NCBI GenBank assembly: GCA_965220825.1
Contig: OZ244839.1
Location: forward strand, 2,108,001 to 2,172,000
Direction of reading: 5' to 3'
DNA: 64,000 nt
DNA from: G965220825 sp965220825
Lineage (GTDB): Bacteria; Pseudomonadota; Alphaproteobacteria; UBA828
Positions within the stretch are counted from its first letter, which is position 1. Each line of letters opens with the position of its first letter. This document shows, piece by piece, positions 1 to 7,775 of this stretch. The notes beneath the pieces were generated by a model. That model worked only from the letters and a program-made list of their open reading frames with translations, was not told where the DNA came from and searched no databases. Made by a program: the position numbers and the translations under genes.

Positions 1-1210
1 CGCCATAGGCGCCGGGCTCGACAGCCTCTAGCGAAGCGGGCTTCGTGCCGTTGGATCCGGAGAGGTCAGCTGAGCCGCCCACCAGTGCGGGCCAGGCCGC
101 CGCCGTCGCGAGAACGCGCTTGCTCGCCACCCGCGTCGCCACCTGGGGGCGCTCCGCAGCGAGGCTCTCGCGCAGGGTGGCGAATGCCGGTCCGATGGAG
201 GCGGGCGCCGCACCCGCCATCGCGGCGTCGAATTGGGCGCGCGCCTCGCCGTCCAGCTCGTCCCGTCGCGCATCCCAGGCGCGCCGCGCACCGGCGCCCT
301 GCGCACCGACCGCGCGCCACGCGGCGAGAATCTCCGGCGGCACCGTGAACGGCGGATGGGGCCAACCCAGAGCCTCGCGCGCACCGGCGATCTCGTCGGC
401 CCCGAGCGGCGCGCCGTGGCTCGCCTCCGTACCCGCCTTGGTGGGCGCGCCACGCCCGATAACCGTACGGCACGCAATCATGGAAGGGAGAGGCTCGGCC
501 TGCGCGGCGGCGATGGCGTCTGCGATCGCTTCCGGGTCGTGGCCGTCCACCGTCCGAGCGTTCCAGCCCGCCGCTTCGAAACGCCGCACCGCATCGTCGG
601 AATAGGAGAGACCGGTGGGCCCGTCGATGGAGATCCCGTTGCTGTCGTAGAACACGATCAGACGGCTCAGCCGCAAATGCCCGGCCAGCGAAATCGCCTC
701 TTGGGAGATGCCTTCCATCAGGCAGCCGTCGCCGGCGGCAACATAGGTGTAATGGTCGACCAGCCCGTCGCCGAAGCGCGCCGCCAGTTGCCGCTCGGCG
801 AGCGCCATGCCGACGGCGTTTGCGAGGCCCTGGCCGAGCGGGCCCGTGGTGACTTCGATACCGTCGGCGGCGCCATACTCGGGATGCCCGGCGGTGCGGG
901 CGCCGAGCTGCCGGAAATTCTGGATCTCCTCGATGTCGATGTCGGGATAGCCGGTCAGGTAGAGCAGGGAATAAAGCAGCATGGAGCCGTGGCCCGCGGA
1001 CAGCACGAAGCGGTCCCGGTCCGGCCAGTCGGGGCGAGCCGCGTCGAATTTGAGGAACCGCGCAAAGACCACGGTCGCCACATCCGCGAAGCCGAGCGGC
1101 AGCCCCGGATGACCGGACTTCGCACGTTCCACCGCATCCATGGAAAGAGCGCGGATGGCGTTCGCCATCTCGTCGTGACTCGCGCCCGGATCGTGCGTTT
1201 CCACCGCCAT
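1..1210 (-). CDS. tkt: Transketolase, N-terminal 403 codons (gene runs off the window start)
   Basis: Thiamine-diphosphate enzyme that moves two-carbon ketol units between sugar phosphates in the pentose phosphate pathway, in the cytosol. Reading the minus strand from ATG at 1210 gives MAVETHDPGASHDEMANAIR, then SGHPGLPLG near residue 35, the cofactor-side GPLGQGLANAVGMA, and GDGCLMEGISQEA followed by the Mg/ThDP region ending in SNGISIDGPT. The frame stays open to base 1. The family is usually about 660-680 residues, so roughly 60% is visible, including the whole pyrophosphate-binding domain. It is divergent from the coiled-coil protein and zapA, an arrangement common in alphaproteobacteria. 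Longer minus-strand readings of this stretch in other frames are shadows. Confidence 0.95.
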   Translation of the reverse strand, partial: MAVETHDPGASHDEMANAIRALSMDAVERAKSGHPGLPLGFADVATVVFARFLKFDAARPDWPDRDRFVLSAGHGSMLLYSLLYLTGYPDIDIEEIQNFRQLGARTAGHPEYGAADGIEVTTGPLGQGLANAVGMALAERQLAARFGDGLVDHYTYVAAGDGCLMEGISQEAISLAGHLRLSRLIVFYDSNGISIDGPTGLSYSDDAVRRFEAAGWNARTVDGHDPEAIADAIAAAQAEPLPSMIACRTVIGRGAPTKAGTEASHGAPLGADEIAGAREALGWPHPPFTVPPEILAAWRAVGAQGAGARRAWDARRDELDGEARAQFDAAMAGAAPASIGPAFATLRESLAAERPQVATRVASKRVLATAAAWPALVGGSADLSGSNGTKPASLEAVEPGAYG

Positions 1211-1462
1211 GAACCGATTCCATCGTGCCTGAAAGAAAGCCGGCGCACCATGCCGACCGCCGGTTGCACCGTCAACCGCATGTCCGCATCCGCGGTTCCT
1301 CGGACGGAGCGGCGCGGGCCGCCTCGCGATTCAAACCCCCGTGCAGGGTTTGCGCGCCGCGTCCCGACGCTTGCCGCCCGGCGGGGCTTGGTCTAAGCGT
1401 ATCGCTTGAACCGGAGCGGCTGCGTGCGGACTTCGGACCGAACCCTGGGGTGTATCTCTTAC

Positions 1463-1747
1463 ATGTCGGCGATGGAAGCGGCGAACAACCGGCTGGAGCG
1501 GGCCATCGAACGGCTCGACGCTGCCATTGCAAGCCGTGCCGAACGGAAGCAGGCGCTGCCGCTGGATTCTCCCAAGGAAGCCGCGCTGCGCGCCGACCTC
1601 GAGACATTGCGCGGCGACAACCAGCGGCTGATGGAAGCGCTCAAGAAAGCCGAAGAGCAGCATGCCGCGATGCGGACCGCCGGCCAGACCGTGGCGGCGC
1701 GCCTGGAGGACGCCGTGGGCCGGCTGCGGACGCTCCTGCAGGACTGA
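1463..1747 (+). CDS. Small coiled-coil protein upstream of ZapA (DUF4164-like)
   Basis: A 94-residue charged, helical protein starting MSAMEAANNRLERAIERLD; the chain is almost entirely heptad-like (LRADLETLRGDNQRLMEALKKAEEQ) and ends RLRTLLQD. ATG at 1463 is preferred because the 19 residues encoded upstream look non-coding; ATG at 1472 is an alternative. Its stop is three bases before the zapA ATG, so the two are probably co-transcribed. Short coiled-coil proteins of the DUF4164 type are common directly before zapA in alphaproteobacteria. A role with ZapA at the division ring is inferred from position only. Confidence 0.8.
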   Translation: MSAMEAANNRLERAIERLDAAIASRAERKQALPLDSPKEAALRADLETLRGDNQRLMEALKKAEEQHAAMRTAGQTVAARLEDAVGRLRTLLQD

Positions 1748-1750
1748 GCC

Positions 1751-2086
1751 ATGGGCCGGGCGACCTTCATCATCGCGGGACGGCCCTACGCCATTTCCTG
1801 CGACGACGGCGAGGAAGCGCATGTCACGGCGCTCGCGGCCCATCTCGACGAGCGTGCCGCCGCCATTGCCGAAGCCGTGGGCGAGGTGAGCGAAGCGCGC
1901 CTGCTGGTGATGACCGGGCTTGCGGTCGCCGACGAGAAGGAGGAAGCGCTGGCCCGGGCGCGGGAGGAGGGCAAGGCGCAGGGGCAGGCGGCCGCCGAGG
2001 CGGCCTTCGAGACGCGCTTCGCCCCCGCCCTCGAGGCGCTCGCCGACCGGATCGAGAGCATTGCCGCCCGTCTGGAGAGCGAATAG
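1751..2086 (+). CDS. zapA: Cell division protein ZapA
   Basis: A 111-residue protein: ZapA head domain (residues 1-55, GRATFIIAGRPYAISCDDGE then HVTALAAHLDERAAAIAE, with RLLVMTGLAVADE) followed by a long helical tail (residues 60-111) that forms the coiled-coil dimer in this family. ZapA bundles FtsZ protofilaments at the division site. The C-terminal helix is alanine- and glutamate-rich, as usual in alphaproteobacteria. The gene follows the coiled-coil gene closely and precedes the 6S RNA region and the 5-FCL gene, supporting the assignment. Confidence 0.88.
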   Translation: MGRATFIIAGRPYAISCDDGEEAHVTALAAHLDERAAAIAEAVGEVSEARLLVMTGLAVADEKEEALARAREEGKAQGQAAAEAAFETRFAPALEALADRIESIAARLESE

Positions 2087-2154
2087 AGTGCGCGGCGGAC
2101 GGCTGCTGCGGGATTTGCCGCGCCGATCGTTTCCCGGGGCCAATATACGCTTCT

Positions 2155-2335
2155 CGGGAGCTGTCCCTGCCGGGGCTCCGGTCTCGGCATTACGGCGCCC
2201 ACCTGGTCCTTTGGGCCTGGAGGAAGCCTCGAGCGGGGCGGTTCATGCGGGGCCGTCCACTCCCCGCCCGGAACGCAACATGCCGCCGCGTCCGCGGTGC
2301 TTCGGCCCACCATGTCGAGCCGCGACCGCCATCGA
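2155..2335 (+). ncRNA. ssrS: Probable 6S RNA (between zapA and the 5-FCL gene)
   Basis: The 280-base space between zapA and the folate gene has no credible ORF and is rich in complementary GC blocks. A central hairpin (GCGGGG near 2232 pairing with CCCCGC near 2268) sits about midway, flanked by partly complementary arms, as expected for the long bubbled hairpin of 6S RNA. A TATACG hexamer at 2144-2149 could be the -10 box, placing the 5' end near 2155. 6S RNA binds the housekeeping RNA polymerase holoenzyme, and its gene classically lies directly upstream of ygfA (5-FCL) in proteobacteria. The call rests mainly on this synteny; both ends are approximate and I could not draw a convincing closing stem by hand. 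Confidence 0.5.
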
Positions 2336-2548
2336 GGGCGGATCGGGCCGGACGGAGGCCCGAAGCAATGACGGAAAGGGACGACAATAGCCCGGCACCG
2401 CCCTACCGGTAGGACGCCGCCTTCTGCGCCCGAAGGCGCCGAAATCGGGGAGCGCAAGCGCGCCCTCCGCGAATATGCGCTGGCCCGGCGGCGCTCGGCA
2501 CGGCGTATTGCGGGGCCCGGCGCGGGAGTCCGGGCCGCCAACCACTAC

Positions 2549-3025
2549 ATGGCCGTCGTTCCCACCCCTCCAGGCGCCGTCGTCTCGGGCTATTGCGCCA
2601 TCAACGACGAAATCGACGCCATGCCCCTGCTGGCCCGCCTCGCCGGCGCGGGCCTCGTCTGCTGCCTGCCTGCGGCCGCCGGCAAGGGAAAGCCCCTCGC
2701 ATTCCGCGTCTGGACGCCGGGCACCGAACTCGCCGTCGGGCCCTTCCGCATCCCCGAACCGCCGGAGGATGTGGCGGTCGTACGGCCCACCCATCTGCTG
2801 GTGCCGCTGCTCGCCTACGACCGGGACGGCTATCGCCTGGGCTATGGGGGCGGCTATTACGACCGCTCGCTGCGCGCGTTGAGACGCGAGGCACCCACGG
2901 TCGCGGTGGGCCTCGCCTATGCGGAGCAGCGGGTGGACGACCTTCCGCGGGCGGGCCATGACGAGAGGCTCGACTGGATCGTCACCGAGCGGGGCGCCAT
3001 GCCGATCCCCGCCGGCAGCCCCTGA
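2549..3025 (+). CDS. 5-formyltetrahydrofolate cyclo-ligase; true N-terminus lies upstream without a normal start codon
   Basis: Converts 5-formyl-THF to 5,10-methenyl-THF using ATP. The conserved core is present: GAVVSGYCAINDEID, RVWTPGTEL, THLLVPLLAYDRDGYRLGYGGGYYDR and DWIVTERGAMPIP. From ATG 2549 the product is 158 residues, shorter than the usual 180-200, and lacks the N-terminal Lys/Arg helix of the ATP site. The same frame is open upstream from 2372 and encodes a fitting helix (GERKRALREYALARRSARR, about 2447-2505), but it contains no ATG, GTG or TTG. An ATG at 2368 opens one frame away and hits a stop at 2410. A one-base indel or a rare start (ATC 2444) would restore a full-length enzyme. 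It ends 9 bases before the next gene. Confidence 0.85.
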   Translation: MAVVPTPPGAVVSGYCAINDEIDAMPLLARLAGAGLVCCLPAAAGKGKPLAFRVWTPGTELAVGPFRIPEPPEDVAVVRPTHLLVPLLAYDRDGYRLGYGGGYYDRSLRALRREAPTVAVGLAYAEQRVDDLPRAGHDERLDWIVTERGAMPIPAGSP

Positions 3026-3034
3026 CCGGAACCG

Positions 3035-3847
3035 GTGCGAATCCTCTTCTGCGGCGACGTGGTGGGCCGGGCGGGCCGGGACGTCGTGACCGAGCAGCTT
3101 CCCAGGCTCCGCGAAGCGCTCGCGCTCGATGTCGCCATCGTGAACGGCGAGAACGCGGCCGGCGGCTTCGGGATTACCGCCGATATCTGCCGCGCGCTCT
3201 ACCAGACTGGCGCGGACATCATCACCCTCGGCAACCACGCCTGGGACCAGCGCGGCACCGAAAGCTATATCGAGACGGATCCGCGCCTGGTGCGGGCGCG
3301 GAACTACCCGAAGGGCACGCCCGGAAGCGCCGGCGCCCTGATTCGCACACCGGACGGACGCTCCGTCTTCGTCTTCCAGGTGCTGACCCAACTCTTCATG
3401 GACCCTATCGGCGAACCCTTCGCCTGTGTCGAAGAGACCCTCCGGGAATACCGGCTGGGCACATCGGTCAACGCCATCGTTCTGGACGTGCACGGCGAAG
3501 CAACCAGCGAGAAGCAGGCGCTCGGCTATCTCGCTGACGGGCGGGCATCGCTGGTGGTCGGCACCCACACCCATGTCCCCACCGCCGACCATCGGATTCT
3601 GCCCAAGGGCACCGCCTACATTTCGGATGTCGGCATGTGCGGAAGCTACGATTCCATCATCGGGCTCGCGGTGGACGCCCCGCTCGCACGTTTCGTGAGC
3701 AAGCGTCCCGGCGCCCGCCCGGCACCCGCCATGGACGATCCGACGCTTTGCGCCGTCCTGGTGGAAACGGACGACAAGACGGGCCTCGCCCGCCATATCG
3801 CCCCCCTCCGCCTCGGCGGCGTGCTCGAGGAGGCCTCGCCCGCCTGA
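3035..3847 (+). CDS. YmdB-type metallophosphoesterase (TIGR00282 family)
   Basis: A 270-residue calcineurin-like phosphoesterase starting with GTG (MRILFCGDVVG). The metal-binding motifs occur in order: GDVVGRAG, NGENAAGG, GNHAWDQR, DVHGEATSEK and GTHTHVPTADHRILPKGTAYISDVG. Relatives such as Bacillus YmdB hydrolyse cyclic nucleotides and bind two metal ions, usually as multimers. It lies 9 bases after the folate cyclo-ligase gene, so both are likely in one transcript. The length is normal. The biological substrate in alphaproteobacteria is not established, so the gene is named only by family. Confidence 0.88.
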   Translation: MRILFCGDVVGRAGRDVVTEQLPRLREALALDVAIVNGENAAGGFGITADICRALYQTGADIITLGNHAWDQRGTESYIETDPRLVRARNYPKGTPGSAGALIRTPDGRSVFVFQVLTQLFMDPIGEPFACVEETLREYRLGTSVNAIVLDVHGEATSEKQALGYLADGRASLVVGTHTHVPTADHRILPKGTAYISDVGMCGSYDSIIGLAVDAPLARFVSKRPGARPAPAMDDPTLCAVLVETDDKTGLARHIAPLRLGGVLEEASPA

Positions 3848-3903
3848 GCCCAGCGGCCCTAGCGCCCGCGGAACGCGCGCACCGCAGCGGTCTCTATCTT
3901 TTA

Positions 3904-3990
3904 GGTGCGCGGGTCTCCAGGCCCGCATGTTTCTTTACCACCGCCGGTGACGGGCCTCCGACCCGTTGCGGGTTTGGAGACCCGCGCACC
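3904..3990. repeat. Palindromic intergenic repeat, copy 1
   Basis: An 87-base hairpin element. The left arm begins GGTGCGCGGGTCTCCAGGCC and the right arm ends GGAGACCCGCGCACC, giving about 24-base inverted arms with two mismatches and a 35-40-base interior. Three more copies occur at 15251, 28782 and 59655. It lies between two plus-strand genes. The size and arrangement resemble REP/BIME or small non-autonomous elements. A degenerate relative beginning GGTGCACGGGCCTC follows at about 4009. The rest of 3848-4218 shows nothing else coding. Confidence 0.85.
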
Positions 3991-4218
3991 GAAGGAATAT
4001 TTTTTTGGTGCACGGGCCTCAAAATCCTCTTTGGCTTCGAGGCCTTCCAAACCCGGGCAGATCGCCCGTTACCGACACCCTCCTAAAACCATGCTGTACA
4101 CCGCCAGCGAGAGCGTATTACCATTTCCCTACCAATCCGCTTGGAATGCCGGAGCCGAACTCGGATCCATCGGCGGCAACAACACAGACGGGCGGAACGC
4201 CCAGGGGAGACTTCGAAC

Positions 4219-5778
4219 ATGAAAACGACACGACGCAACTTCCTGAAGGGTACCGCCGCTGCCGGGACCGTCGCCGCGCTTGGCGGCCAGGCGCCCTTCT
4301 TCAAGAAGGCGCTGGGCCAGGGCAAGAAGAGCGTGGTGTGGGGTCAGACCGAGCCGTTCACCTCAAGCTGGGATCCGAGCAGCCACACCATCCTGGCGCA
4401 GATCTATTTCGACTTCGATGTGTTCGGCCAGCTCATCCGCACGCCCATGTCGGCGGCCAACCGGGACGAGATCGTCTACGAGATGGCGACCAGCCAGAAC
4501 GTCGTCGAGGACGGCTGGCTCGAATACACGCTCCGCAAGGACATCAAGTTCCACAACGGACAGCCCTTTACCGCCCACGACGTGAAGGCGACGTTCGAAT
4601 ATGCGTCGAACCCGGAGCGCCCGTCGGGGACCTGGTATCCGGGCCAGGCCGAGGTGAATGTCGTCGACGACCACACCTGCCGGGTGCGGGGCGAAGGCGG
4701 TTCCTACCCGGGCTCGCTGTTCTGGTTCCTTGCGGGCTTCCTGCCGATCCTTTCCAAGGACGATATCGAGACCAAGGCGATCGACGAGTTCCCCAACGGC
4801 GCGGGTTCCTACAAGTTCATCAGCCGCGACGGGCCGACCACGATTCTCCACGCCAACCCGGACTACATCCTGGGCAAGCCGGAGATCGAAGAGGTGGTCT
4901 ACCAGTTCGTCCCCGATGCGAGCACGCGGCTGGTCAGCCTGCTGAGCGGGGAGCTCGACATCATCGAGCGGGTGGAGCCGGAGCAGTACGAGACGCTGCT
5001 GGATGAGAACGTGAAGACCTCGCGCACCGTCTCGACTGAAAACAAATATCTCCACTTCCGCTGTTACGAGCCGCCCTTCGACGATGTGCGGCTGCGCCAT
5101 GCGGCGGCGCACGCCATCGACCGCGACCTCATCCTCGAACTCATGGGGCCGGCGGGCCATCCCACGGTGGGCCAGCTTTCGTCGGTGAAGTTCGGCTATA
5201 ACGACAGCATCCCCAACTCGCCGGAATACAACCCCGAACGCTGCCAGGAGCTGCTGGCGGAGGCGGGCTATCCCGGCGGCGACGGGCTGCCGCCCATCGA
5301 GTACCTGACCTCGCAGGGCTTCTATCCGAAGACCAAGGAATATGGCGAGGTGGTCACCGCGCTGCTGCAGGAGCAAGGCTTCCCCGTCGAGCTCACGGTG
5401 ATGGAGGTGGCGTCCTGGATCGAGCGGGTGCTGACCCGCGACGAGACGGCGCCGCAACTCGCCGATACGGGCTGGATGACGGGCTCGCCGGAGCCCAATC
5501 TGGTGCTGCGGCCCATGTGGCACTCGGACGGCCTGATCCTCACCAACTGCGGCAGCGACAAGGTGGACGCCGCCATCGAGAAGCAGCAGCAGATCACCGA
5601 CACCGAGGAACGGCGGAAGTCGATCCAGACCGAGCTGATGCCGGCGCTCGCGGAGCATCTGCCGAGCTTCGGGCTCTTCACCTCGGTCCTGATCCACGCC
5701 CACCACCCGGCCATCGAGGGGATCTACTTCTATCCCAACGGGCCGGTGGACAAGGTGAAGGCCACCATCAAGTCCTGA
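4219..5778 (+). CDS. Peptide/nickel-type ABC transporter substrate-binding protein (SBP_bac_5), Tat-exported
   Basis: A 519-residue periplasmic binding protein of family 5. The N-terminus MKTTRRNFLKGTAAAGTVAA has a twin-arginine motif and hydrophobic stretch, so Tat export is likely. Family hallmarks include LRKDIKFHNGQPFTAHDVKA, an internal PDASTRLVSLLSGELDIIE and HAAAHAIDRDLILEL. ATG 4219 is chosen because AGGGGAGA lies about eight bases upstream and the signal peptide starts there. It heads a four-gene operon: binding protein, two permeases, fused ATPases. Substrates of this family include peptides, opines and glycosides; the sequence does not identify which. A stem-loop follows the stop. 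Confidence 0.9.
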   Translation: MKTTRRNFLKGTAAAGTVAALGGQAPFFKKALGQGKKSVVWGQTEPFTSSWDPSSHTILAQIYFDFDVFGQLIRTPMSAANRDEIVYEMATSQNVVEDGWLEYTLRKDIKFHNGQPFTAHDVKATFEYASNPERPSGTWYPGQAEVNVVDDHTCRVRGEGGSYPGSLFWFLAGFLPILSKDDIETKAIDEFPNGAGSYKFISRDGPTTILHANPDYILGKPEIEEVVYQFVPDASTRLVSLLSGELDIIERVEPEQYETLLDENVKTSRTVSTENKYLHFRCYEPPFDDVRLRHAAAHAIDRDLILELMGPAGHPTVGQLSSVKFGYNDSIPNSPEYNPERCQELLAEAGYPGGDGLPPIEYLTSQGFYPKTKEYGEVVTALLQEQGFPVELTVMEVASWIERVLTRDETAPQLADTGWMTGSPEPNLVLRPMWHSDGLILTNCGSDKVDAAIEKQQQITDTEERRKSIQTELMPALAEHLPSFGLFTSVLIHAHHPAIEGIYFYPNGPVDKVKATIKS

Positions 5779-5785
5779 CCGGATC

Positions 5786-5811
5786 GCGGGGGCGCCGGGA
5801 GGGGCCCCCGC
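5786..5811 (+). promoter_or_regulatory. Stem-loop in the spacer between binding-protein and permease genes
   Basis: GCGGGGGC at 5786-5793 pairs perfectly with GCCCCCGC at 5804-5811, leaving a 10-base loop. No T-run follows, so it is not a classic terminator. Hairpins at this place in ABC operons commonly stabilise or set off the abundant binding-protein message from the permease message; that role is inferred here. Confidence 0.55.
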
Positions 5812-5838
5812 ACCCGTCTCCTCCTTGATGAGCCGCTT

Positions 5839-6858
5839 ATGGCATTCGTCCTCACGTTCCTGATCCGGCGCCTCGCCCAGGGCGTGGTCATCGTCCTGCT
5901 GGTGACGTTCCTGATCTTCACCCTGCTCCGGGTGATTCCCGGCGATCCGGTGCGGATCATGCTCGGGCCCTCCACGACCCAGGCGGTGGTGGAGGCCCGC
6001 GCGCAGGAACTCGGCCTCAGGGACTCCATCCCCGAACAGTTCGTCCGCTATATCGCGAACGCGGTACAGGGCGACTTCGGCGAGTCCTACTTCATCGGCG
6101 AGACCGGCGTCGCGCTCACGGTACAGAACGTGACCGGCGGCAAGGGGCAGGCGGAGACCACCGAACAGCGCGAGACCAAGATGACCCGGGCCGGCGTGCT
6201 CAAGGTCATTGCCGACGGGCTGCCCTATACGCTGATGCTGGCCGGCATGGGGCTGCTCTTCACCCTGGTCATCGCCGTCCCGCTCGGCATCGCCGCGGGC
6301 CTCAACCAGGAAAAATGGCAGGACAGGTTTGCCTTCTTCGTGGGGTCCGTCTTCATATCGCTACCCAACTTCTGGCTCGCGCTGGTGCTCATCCTGCTGG
6401 TGACGGCGCGCGCCGGGCTGCTGCCTTCCATCGGCTACAAGAGCTTCGCCTACGTCATCCTGCCGGCGGTGGTGCTCGCCGTGGAGCTTGCGCCCATCAT
6501 CATCCGCGGCCTCTCCATGTCCATCGCCCAGGCGCTGCAGGCGGGCTATGTGGCGGGCGGCGTGGTGCGCGGCCTTCCCTGGCGCCAGATCGTGGTCAAA
6601 CACGTGCTGCGCAACTCGTCGATTCCCATGCTGAACCTCTTCGGCGTCCAGATCGGCGGACTTCTGCTGGGCGGCGTCTTCGTGACCGAATTCGTCTTCG
6701 ATTATCCGGGGGTGGGGCGCACCACCGTGCAGGCGGTGCTGCAGCGCGACTTCCCGGTGATCCAGGGGGTGGCGATTCTCGCGGCGAGCGTGCTGGTGCT
6801 CGCCAACATAATGGTCGACCTCGCCTCCACCTTCATCGACCGCAGGCTCAAGTTCTGA
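5839..6858 (+). CDS. ABC transporter permease, DppB/OppB family
   Basis: A 339-residue inner-membrane protein. TM1 is at residues 10-32 (QGVVIVLLVTFLIFTLLRVIPGDP, typical of DppB). Further segments start around 130, 175, 200 and 300, with the EAA-type loop near AGYVAGGVVRGLPWRQIVVKHVLRNSSIP. A 35-residue hydrophilic insert (about residues 90-125, NVTGGKGQAETTEQRETKMT) precedes TM2, longer than in E. coli DppB. The stop overlaps the next ATG in TGATG, so translation is probably coupled. It forms the membrane channel with the following permease. Confidence 0.93.
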   Translation: MAFVLTFLIRRLAQGVVIVLLVTFLIFTLLRVIPGDPVRIMLGPSTTQAVVEARAQELGLRDSIPEQFVRYIANAVQGDFGESYFIGETGVALTVQNVTGGKGQAETTEQRETKMTRAGVLKVIADGLPYTLMLAGMGLLFTLVIAVPLGIAAGLNQEKWQDRFAFFVGSVFISLPNFWLALVLILLVTARAGLLPSIGYKSFAYVILPAVVLAVELAPIIIRGLSMSIAQALQAGYVAGGVVRGLPWRQIVVKHVLRNSSIPMLNLFGVQIGGLLLGGVFVTEFVFDYPGVGRTTVQAVLQRDFPVIQGVAILAASVLVLANIMVDLASTFIDRRLKF

Positions 6859-7775
6859 TGGCCGCGGAAACCGGCTCTCCCTCCATGGCCACCGTGGCGC
6901 CGACGCGGGGCGAATCCGCCATACGGCGGATGTTCCGCCTCGCCTGGGAGATGACGAGTTTCAAAATCGGGCTTGGCGTCTTCACCCTCCTGGTGGGGGC
7001 GGCGATCATCTGGCCGGAGATTTCCGCCTTCGATCCGGCGAAGATCAACGTGCGCGCGCGCTTCCTGCCGCCCTTCTTCATGGAGGGGGGGACCTGGGCG
7101 CATCTCGCGGGCACCGACCAGCTGGGGCGCGACCTCTTCGTGCGTTCGCTGATCGGCCTGCGCAACGGGCTCGCCATCGCGGCCGCCGCCGTCGCCATCA
7201 TGTTCGTGGTCGGCTGCGCGCTCGGCGTGATCTCCGGCTATTGGGGCCGCTGGGTGGATGTCATTCTGATGCGTTTGACCGATGCGCAGCTTTCCATCCC
7301 GGTGATCGTGCTGGCCATCACCATCCTGAGCGTAAGCCGGCCCAACCCCTTCACCGTAACCGCGGTGCTGGTGCTGGCGGGCTGGCCGATCTACGCCCGC
7401 GTGGTGCGAAGCATCGCGCTCGCGGAACGGGAGCGGGAGTATGTGCGCGGCGCGAAGATCCTGGGGGCGAGCGACCTCAGGATCATGTTCCTCATGATCT
7501 CGCCCAACATATTGCCGCCCATCGCCTTCGTCGCCGTGCTCGATGTCGCGCGGATGATGATCTTCGAGGCGCTCTTCGGCTTCCTCGGCATCGGCATCCA
7601 ACCGCCGACGCCCACCTTCGGCAACATCATCGCCGACGGCTACAAATATCTGGTGAACAGCTGGTGGATCCCCACCATGCCGGGGGTTTTCCTGATCGTG
7701 ACGCTCGTCAGCATCAACCTGATGGGGGCATCGCTCGAGCGGGCCCGCAACAAGATGTTCAAGGGAATCGTCTGA
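6858..7775 (+). CDS. ABC transporter permease, DppC/OppC family
   Basis: A 305-residue membrane protein starting MAAETGSPSMATVAPTRGES. It has an N-terminal OppC-type TM (residues 36-56), the periplasmic GTDQLGRDLFVRSLIGLRNGLAIA signature, four to five further TMs and the cytoplasmic EAA loop (REREYVRGAKILGASDLRIMFLMISPNILP) that docks the ATPase. ATG 6858 overlaps the previous stop; long readings that start upstream in this frame are artefacts. It ends directly before the ATPase gene (stop 7775, next ATG 7776). Confidence 0.93.
   Translation: MAAETGSPSMATVAPTRGESAIRRMFRLAWEMTSFKIGLGVFTLLVGAAIIWPEISAFDPAKINVRARFLPPFFMEGGTWAHLAGTDQLGRDLFVRSLIGLRNGLAIAAAAVAIMFVVGCALGVISGYWGRWVDVILMRLTDAQLSIPVIVLAITILSVSRPNPFTVTAVLVLAGWPIYARVVRSIALAEREREYVRGAKILGASDLRIMFLMISPNILPPIAFVAVLDVARMMIFEALFGFLGIGIQPPTPTFGNIIADGYKYLVNSWWIPTMPGVFLIVTLVSINLMGASLERARNKMFKGIV

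Noticed and set aside
5786..5811. Rho-independent terminator between the binding protein and permease
   Set aside because: No T-run follows the stem and the permeases need the same transcript.
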